This document shows positions 58,883-64,000 of a DNA stretch of 64,000 nt, piece after piece. Location of the stretch: assembly GCA_024742475.1 (NCBI GenBank), contig JANSYI010000018.1:62001-126000 (forward strand). The letters run 5' to 3'. The notes beneath the pieces are model-generated. The model was not told the origin of the DNA. It worked only from the letters and a program-made list of their open reading frames with translations, and searched no databases. A program made the translations under genes and the position numbers. Positions within the stretch are counted from its first letter, which is position 1; each line of letters opens with the position of its first letter. Source of the DNA: a bacterium (GTDB taxonomy: Bacteria > Myxococcota_A > Polyangia > Nannocystales > Nannocystaceae).

Positions 58883-61373
58883 CGTCGTCTTCGTCGTCGT
58901 GTCCTGCGTCGTCGGCAACGTCCGACTGCACGTACTCGGACGCGTAGGCGTAGCCGCCACCGTAGTAGTAGTACCCGTCGTCGCCGCCGTGCTCGCGCTC
59001 GACCGCGTTGAGCACCAGCCCCTTGGGGGCGCTCAGACGGTTCCACACGACCCGGGCACGCCGAGCGTGTGCGCGCTGCAGGACGCCAGGCCGTGCCACG
59101 ACGAGCAGCAGGTCGGCGTACTGCGCGACCACGGACCCATCGGGGACGAAGGACGGCGCGCTGTCGAGGAGGACGTAGTCGTAGCGCTGGCGGGCCGACT
59201 CGACGAGCTCGCCGAGCTTGGGCGACATCAGCGAAGGCAGCGAGTCGGGCACGCGCTGGCCGGCGGTCATCACGTCGACACCGCACTTCTGCGTCCGGAC
59301 GAAGTCGCCGAAGTCGGACACGGTGCCTCGCGCGAGCAGGTCGGTGAATCCGCCCTTGCGCTTGACCCTCCACTCGCGGTGCTGAACCGGCCGGCGAAGG
59401 TCGAGATCGACGACGAGCACCGACGAGCCCGAGCGCGCCAGGCTCACCGCGAGGTTGGCCACCACCGTGCTCTTGCCCTCACCCTGCTGGCTCGACGAGA
59501 GCGCGATGACTCGGCCGCGACCGTTCTCGGAGGGCGTCAGCGTGACCGAGACACACAGCGCCCGGAACGCCTCCGACGCGGGGGAGTGCGCGTCTGCCCA
59601 GATCGACTCGTGCGGCAGGCGGGCGTTGTCCTTTTGGCTCTGCTTGGTCGACTCGGCGAGCTTGGGCACGACCCCGTAGACGCCGAAGTCGAACTCGTTC
59701 GCCACGTCCTCGACCGAGGCGAGGCGACGGCGCAGCGCGTGGGAGAGCCACGCGGCGGCCAGCGCGGCCATGATGGCGGCGGCGAGACCCGAGGCCCAGA
59801 TGCGCACGCGACGAGGCGAAGCCATGTCGTGCGGCACGTTGGCGCCTTCGACGATGCGCTTGTCGATCGTCGTGGACGCCTCGAGGATCTCGGCTTCGCG
59901 GTAGCGCTCGAGCAAGAACGCGTAGAGTTTTTGGCTGACCTCGACGTCTCGCATCAGACGTGCGAGCTGGAGATTCTTCGCGGGAAAATCGGTGAGCGCT
60001 TCGGCGGCCGAGTCGCGCTCGCGGCGGAGGTTGGCCATGCGGCTCCCCACGTTCTTTCGCGCCGTCGCGAGTAGGCGTCCGACCTGCTTGCGCTGCTTGG
60101 CGAGCTTGCGCTGCATCTCGACCAGCTTGGGGTGATCGGGCGTGAGCGTGGCCGAGAGCGTGGCGACCTGCGTCTCAGCTTCGGTCAGCGCGCCGATCGA
60201 CGCAGCGAGGACCGGGTCGGCGACGAAGCTCGCGGTCAGCGACGCGCCCTCCCCTTTCTTCATCCGGGTACGCAGGCCCTTGTGCAGCGAGCCGAGCACG
60301 GCGGCCTCGACATCGGCCTGACGGAGCTCGGTCTCGATCACGGCGACGTTCTCGATGGTGACCTTGGCCTGGGTGTCGAGCTGCACGGCGTGCTCCGCCT
60401 CGGAGAACTCGCGGAGCTTCTGCTCGGCATCGGCGAGCTCACCGTCGGCGTCTTCGAGGCGCTGACGGATGAACTCGGCCGACTTCGACGCTCCCGTGGC
60501 CTGCCAGTCGAGGCTCTGCTGGAGGTAGCGGCGCATGAGGTCGTCGACTACGGCTTGCGCGACGAACCGGTCGGCGTGGCTGAACCGCACGGCGACCAGA
60601 TCGGTCGCGCGGTCGCGGGTGCCGACCGGAGCGACGGACAGCTGAGGCAGCAGCCGCTCGAGCATCTCGCCTTCGGTCTCGACGTAGATGCTGGCCGACT
60701 CGCCGATCTCGGTGGGCAGCGTGTTGAAGGAAATCGTCAGGCCGTCGGCTTCGAGCGTCTCGCCAACCGCGATCGTATGCTCGCTGCGCTGATCGGCCTC
60801 GCCGATCTCCACGGCGACGCGTCCCTCATCGACAGCCTCGACGCGAATGGGCAGGCCCTCGAAGCGAGCGGGCGTGACGTGGGCGAAGGCGATCGAGCCG
60901 CGAATCGAGGACAGCCACTGAGGGGTGGGGCTCGTCTGCCCGGTGGCCACGCCCCAGTCCGGGGTGACGAGCCACGGGCGCTCGGGATCGATGACGTGCA
61001 AGCCGAGCGAGGTGAAGGTATCGACCACCGCCTCCCGGCGACGAAGGATCTCCACCTCGGTGTCGACCTGAGATCCGCCCAGGTCGCCCATGAAGTCGAG
61101 CATCGGCATCGCGGTGTTGCCCTCGTTGGCGACCTGGACGACGCCAGAGCTCGAGTACGAGGGCAGCGCGAAGAACCCGAACAGCACGAACGGGGTCAGC
61201 GTGAGCACACCTGCGCCCACAGCCATGTATCGGTAACGGCGCAGCAGTCCCATCCAGCTGCCCAGCAAGGTGGCGAGGCCGGCTTTTTCGGTGGTTGTGC
61301 CGCCGCCCTCGGGAGGCTGCGCAACCGCTCGGGGGGACTCGCTGCGGAGAGGTCGGATGACTTCGTCGCCCAT
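58848..61373 (-). CDS. Wzc-like polysaccharide co-polymerase / BY tyrosine kinase
   Basis: 841 residues. An N-terminal membrane helix (~50-75), a long periplasmic region with a Wzz-type segment and coiled coil (~300-480), a second helix (~533-555), and a cytoplasmic ATPase. Walker A SSQQGEGKST, Walker A' VLVVDLDLRRP and Walker B YDYVLLDSAP are complete. The C-terminus has a tyrosine cluster (DGYYYYGGGYAYASEY) for autophosphorylation and then an acidic tail. Controls chain length and export of capsular or exopolysaccharide. AGGA lies before the ATG at 61373. Confidence 0.92.
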   Translation of the reverse strand: MGDEVIRPLRSESPRAVAQPPEGGGTTTEKAGLATLLGSWMGLLRRYRYMAVGAGVLTLTPFVLFGFFALPSYSSSGVVQVANEGNTAMPMLDFMGDLGGSQVDTEVEILRRREAVVDTFTSLGLHVIDPERPWLVTPDWGVATGQTSPTPQWLSSIRGSIAFAHVTPARFEGLPIRVEAVDEGRVAVEIGEADQRSEHTIAVGETLEADGLTISFNTLPTEIGESASIYVETEGEMLERLLPQLSVAPVGTRDRATDLVAVRFSHADRFVAQAVVDDLMRRYLQQSLDWQATGASKSAEFIRQRLEDADGELADAEQKLREFSEAEHAVQLDTQAKVTIENVAVIETELRQADVEAAVLGSLHKGLRTRMKKGEGASLTASFVADPVLAASIGALTEAETQVATLSATLTPDHPKLVEMQRKLAKQRKQVGRLLATARKNVGSRMANLRRERDSAAEALTDFPAKNLQLARLMRDVEVSQKLYAFLLERYREAEILEASTTIDKRIVEGANVPHDMASPRRVRIWASGLAAAIMAALAAAWLSHALRRRLASVEDVANEFDFGVYGVVPKLAESTKQSQKDNARLPHESIWADAHSPASEAFRALCVSVTLTPSENGRGRVIALSSSQQGEGKSTVVANLAVSLARSGSSVLVVDLDLRRPVQHREWRVKRKGGFTDLLARGTVSDFGDFVRTQKCGVDVMTAGQRVPDSLPSLMSPKLGELVESARQRYDYVLLDSAPSFVPDGSVVAQYADLLLVVARPGVLQRAHARRARVVWNRLSAPKGLVLNAVEREHGGDDGYYYYGGGYAYASEYVQSDVADDAGHDDEDDDGQHDDIAVAS

Positions 61374-61611
61374 GATCCTGCTTTCGCGTGCGGTCCGAGG
61401 GCCAACCTCGGTCCCGCCAGAGGTCTCTGCGTTCGGCCCTGGGTCGGCGCAACACCGTCGGGCCATCGGGGGGCGGCCGGCCCTGGGCCAGGTGGACCAG
61501 AGCGAGCCACCGGTCCGGGGGTCGGCATCGCGGGGGGACGCAGGCGGTGTGGATCTCTTGACGGGTGGCGGGCCGGTGCGCGCCACGGCACACTGACGAC
61601 GAGCACAGACG

Positions 61612-62844
61612 ATGGGCAGCGAGTACAACTGGGCCGCGCTGGCGGTCCCGATCTTCTTGGGCGCGACCCTCGCCGAGATCTGGATCGCAAATCGTCGCCG
61701 CCAAGACCTGTACGCCTTTGGCACCGCGCTGAGCGACCTGGCGTGCGGAAGTGTGTTCCAAGCCGGCGAGCTCCTGCTCAAGCTCGCATTCGTCGCCGCC
61801 TACGCGTGGCTCTTCGAGCACGCGCGCGTGGTCACCTGGGAGCAGTCCAGCCCGTGGCCGTGGCTCATCGGCATCGTCGGTGTGGACTTCCTCTTCTACT
61901 GGTGGCACCGGGTCAGCCACGTGGTCAACATCGGGTGGGCGGTGCACGGCGTGCATCACCAAAGTGAGGACTACAACCTCGCCGTCGCGCTTCGGCAGCC
62001 GCTGTTCGAGCCGGTGACGTGGTTCTTCTTCTACGCCCCGCTGGCGCTGCTGGGCGTCTCGCCGCTGATCTACGTTGCGGCCTACGGCATCAACCGCTTC
62101 TATCAGTTCTGGATCCACACCCGCGTGGTCGACAAGGGGCCGGCGTGGGTGGAGTGGCTGCTCAACACGCCGAGCCACCACCGGGTGCATCACGGGGTGA
62201 ACCCGCAGTACCTCGACAAGAACTACGGGGCGGTGCTCATCCTCTGGGACCGCCTCTTCGGTACGTTCGAGCCCGAGGTCGAAGAGCCCGTCTTCGGCAC
62301 CACGGTGCCGCTGCGAAGCTACAGCCCCCTGTGGGCCAACTTCGTGCACATCCAGAGGATCATTCGACTCGCTCGGCGCTCGAGCACCCGGCGCGAGCGG
62401 CTGTGGGCTTGGGTGGCGCACCCGGCTTGGCTGCCCGAGGGCGCGACGGATCCCGACGCCAAGGTCGACCGCGCCACCTACGAGAAGTACCGCCCGGCGG
62501 TCGACCGGCGGCATCAGGCGTACCTGCTCGGTCACTTCCTCTTCGCTGGCGTGGCGATGAGCGTGGTCGTGTTCTTCGAACACGGGCTGAGCGTGCTCGA
62601 GCTGACGGCGGCCGCCACCGTGCTCATCGCCAGCTTCGCCGCCATCCTCGGCATCGTCGAGGACAAGCCGTGGGCGTGGCCGCTGGAGCGGGCGCGGCTC
62701 ATCGGGCTGTCGGTCGTCGCCGCGTGGCTGCTCGCCGGCCCCGGCGGGTGGTCGCTGAGCGCATCCTTGGCCACGGGCGGAGCGATGGCCGTGCTCTTCG
62801 GCGCGGCGCTGCGGTTGCTCAGGCCGTCCGCCCGCGGTCGGTGA
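61612..62844 (+). CDS. Sterol desaturase / fatty acid hydroxylase family protein
   Basis: 410 residues, membrane-bound di-iron enzyme. All histidine boxes are present: HRVSH (99-103), HGVHH (112-116), and HHRVHH (189-194). The N-terminal ~270 residues match the FA_hydroxylase domain and the last ~140 add four or five more helices. Some Nannocystis relatives make sterols, so a sterol or lipid hydroxylase role is plausible; the substrate is unknown. Divergent from the wzc gene with a 238-base gap, and its 3' end overlaps the next gene by 26 bases. Confidence 0.87.
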   Translation: MGSEYNWAALAVPIFLGATLAEIWIANRRRQDLYAFGTALSDLACGSVFQAGELLLKLAFVAAYAWLFEHARVVTWEQSSPWPWLIGIVGVDFLFYWWHRVSHVVNIGWAVHGVHHQSEDYNLAVALRQPLFEPVTWFFFYAPLALLGVSPLIYVAAYGINRFYQFWIHTRVVDKGPAWVEWLLNTPSHHRVHHGVNPQYLDKNYGAVLILWDRLFGTFEPEVEEPVFGTTVPLRSYSPLWANFVHIQRIIRLARRSSTRRERLWAWVAHPAWLPEGATDPDAKVDRATYEKYRPAVDRRHQAYLLGHFLFAGVAMSVVVFFEHGLSVLELTAAATVLIASFAAILGIVEDKPWAWPLERARLIGLSVVAAWLLAGPGGWSLSASLATGGAMAVLFGAALRLLRPSARGR

Positions 62845-63379
62845 GCCTCGCGAGCGCGCGTGTCAGATGCTGCGGCGGCGTGCTGTCGGGACGCACGAAC
62901 GGATGCACCCAGTTGGACGCCTCGTCCGTGCTCGCGAACACGCGGTGCGGATGTCGAGCACGCGAGAGCAGCGTGATCGTGGCGACTGCGGCCCGAGCGG
63001 CCGACGCCCAAAAGCCCTCGCCCGGAACCACCGTCGCCACGCCGACGACGTGACCGGACGTCGCCGCGAGCACTTCGGAGGCCTTGCGCCGGACCTCGGA
63101 GGGCGGGATTTGCAGGCCAAACTCGATGACGTTGAAGACCATCACCCCATCGTGCCGCGTGGCCAGATCGAAGCTGCCCTCCTGCGACGCCTCGAGCCCT
63201 TCCATCGAGATCGGTCCGGACCAGTGGGTGAGGAAGACGTTGCGCCACTGGACGATGCGGTAGTTCTCCCCCTCGGCGAACACGCGTTCGTCGTCCTCGA
63301 TGCGAAGCATCGTCGAGGGGGAGACGCCGACGGCCGACGGAGCGCCCGGCGGCCGACGGTCGCGGTGATCATCCGTCAC
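62819..63379 (-). CDS. Small soluble protein of unknown function
   Basis: 186 residues; not recognised. No signal peptide or membrane helix. The core (~25-145) alternates beta strands and helices (YRIVQWRNVFLTHWSGPISM, DGVMVFNVIEFG, HVVGVATVVPGEGFWASAARAA), somewhat like a STAS or PII-type fold, followed by HPHRVFASTDEASNWVHPF. Proteins of this shape recur in Myxococcota. The start could be GTG 63379 or ATG 63310; neither has a ribosome site. Convergent overlap of 26 bases with the hydroxylase gene. Confidence 0.6.
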   Translation of the reverse strand: MTDDHRDRRPPGAPSAVGVSPSTMLRIEDDERVFAEGENYRIVQWRNVFLTHWSGPISMEGLEASQEGSFDLATRHDGVMVFNVIEFGLQIPPSEVRRKASEVLAATSGHVVGVATVVPGEGFWASAARAAVATITLLSRARHPHRVFASTDEASNWVHPFVRPDSTPPQHLTRALARLTDRGRTA

Positions 63380-63544
63380 GTCTCAAGGGTGGCCCACCCC
63401 CCCCTCCGGATCCAAGGGGGCTCGGCCGGCAAATCACGCGTCCTCCGCACTCTGTGCCGGATACCCCCGAAGCAAACCCCACGCGTCAGAGAGCCGTCCT
63501 CAGAGCCCGCACACGGGTTCTTTGAAAAGAGTTGCGTTCGAGGC

Positions 63545-63574
63545 TTGACGAGCCTCGGCTGCCAGCGGTATGTA
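63545..63574 (+). promoter_or_regulatory. Sigma-70-like promoter of tRNA-Asn
   Basis: TTGACG (63545-63550), an 18-base spacer, and TATGTA (63569-63574) stand 11 bases upstream of the tRNA. Position and -35 quality suggest a housekeeping tRNA promoter. Confidence 0.55.
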
Positions 63575-63585
63575 GCGCGCCCCAT

Positions 63586-63659
63586 TCCTCAGTAGCTCAG
63601 TTGGTTAGAGCGGGGGACTGTTAATCCCTAGGTCCGCGGTTCGAGTCCGTGCTGAGGAG
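63586..63659 (+). tRNA. tRNA-Asn (anticodon GTT)
   Basis: A complete 74-base cloverleaf: acceptor TCCTCAG/CTGAGGA, D arm GCTC/GAGC, anticodon stem GGGGA/TCCCT with loop CTGTTAA giving GTT, T arm with TTCGAGT, and G as discriminator. CCA is not encoded. Confidence 0.96.
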
Positions 63660-63666
63660 CTTCATG

Positions 63667-63699
63667 AGGCCCAGGCTAGTCAGCCTGGGCCTTTCTTTT
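63667..63699 (+). terminator. Strong intrinsic terminator after tRNA-Asn
   Basis: AGGCCCAGGCT (63667-63677), loop AGTC, AGCCTGGGCCT (63682-63692), then TTCTTTT. An 11-bp perfect stem with a tetraloop and U-tract, seven bases after the tRNA. Confidence 0.92.
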
Positions 63700-63700
63700 A

Positions 63701-63737
63701 ACAAGACCCTCGTCGGCATCGCCGGCGGGGGTCTTGT
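63701..63737. repeat. Second long hairpin downstream of tRNA-Asn
   Basis: Positions 63701-63717 pair with 63721-63737 (17 pairs including two G-T) around a three-base loop ATC, starting right after the terminator. There is no U-tract on either side, so it is not a standard terminator on the plus strand; it may end transcription from the right or be a leftover of an integration site. Confidence 0.6.

Positions 63738-64000
<263 letters not shown>

Overview
The window is a high-GC chromosomal segment of an aerobic, Gram-negative bacterium. The most likely source is Myxococcota, probably the Nannocystis/Plesiocystis side. The evidence is a serine/threonine kinase with TPR repeats, a lipoprotein with a long Ser/Thr/Asp/Gly linker, Oar-type TonB receptors, a BY-kinase polysaccharide locus, and an Alternative Complex III plus caa3 oxidase respiratory cluster. 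I see no insertion sequence, prophage or CRISPR array. Long open frames opposite the real genes are codon-bias shadows and are not annotated. Functions are inferred from motifs read by eye; no database search was possible.

Layout. (1) 1-9.4 kb: the end of a TPR protein with an EP-repeat linker, then on the minus strand two tandem, very similar TonB-dependent receptors and a TPR membrane protein. (2) 9.4-20.4 kb, minus strand: murI, an acyl-CoA dehydrogenase, and a cytochrome c maturation operon read as moaA, ccmE, ccmF, a CcmI-like zinc-ribbon protein, an Ig-like repeat membrane protein, ccmA, ccmB, ccmC, ccmD and a 58-residue membrane protein. CcmE is the C-x3-Y variant, and no ccmG or ccmH is present in the operon. 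(3) 20.6-38.3 kb, minus strand: a Cys-rich membrane protein, ctaB, a SCO protein and a small cytochrome c; after a 448-bp gap come actA-F (Alternative Complex III), a membrane-anchored BON/OmpA-like protein, a second SCO protein, and caa3-type oxidase subunits II, I, III and IV. Most start and stop codons touch or overlap, so this is effectively one electron-transfer supercomplex locus, and the neighbouring Ccm operon would mature its c-type cytochromes.

(4) 38.5-50.1 kb: a lipoprotein and a YheT-like hydrolase (plus strand), a TlpA-like thioredoxin and a tandem DsbA-fold protein (minus), an ECF sigma factor with a probable anti-sigma protein followed by a HemN-family radical SAM enzyme, an MFS transporter and a DUF418-like membrane protein (plus), and two more DsbA-fold lipoproteins (minus). 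(5) 50.2-53.7 kb: tRNA-Gly(GCC) and an arginine operon argC-argJ-argR. Its ArgJ is fused to a shortened, catalytically degenerate acetylglutamate-kinase-like domain. (6) 53.7-64 kb: a Ser/Thr kinase with TPRs, a capsule/exopolysaccharide export set (BY-kinase Wzc, Wzx-like flippase, Wzy/WaaL-like polymerase or ligase), a sterol-desaturase-family hydroxylase, a small unknown protein, and tRNA-Asn(GTT) with a strong terminator.

The points most worth following are the ArgJ/pseudo-kinase fusion, the Ccm system that seems to have replaced CcmG/CcmH with other membrane proteins, and the peptidoglycan-binding-type protein placed inside the Alternative Complex III/caa3 operon.
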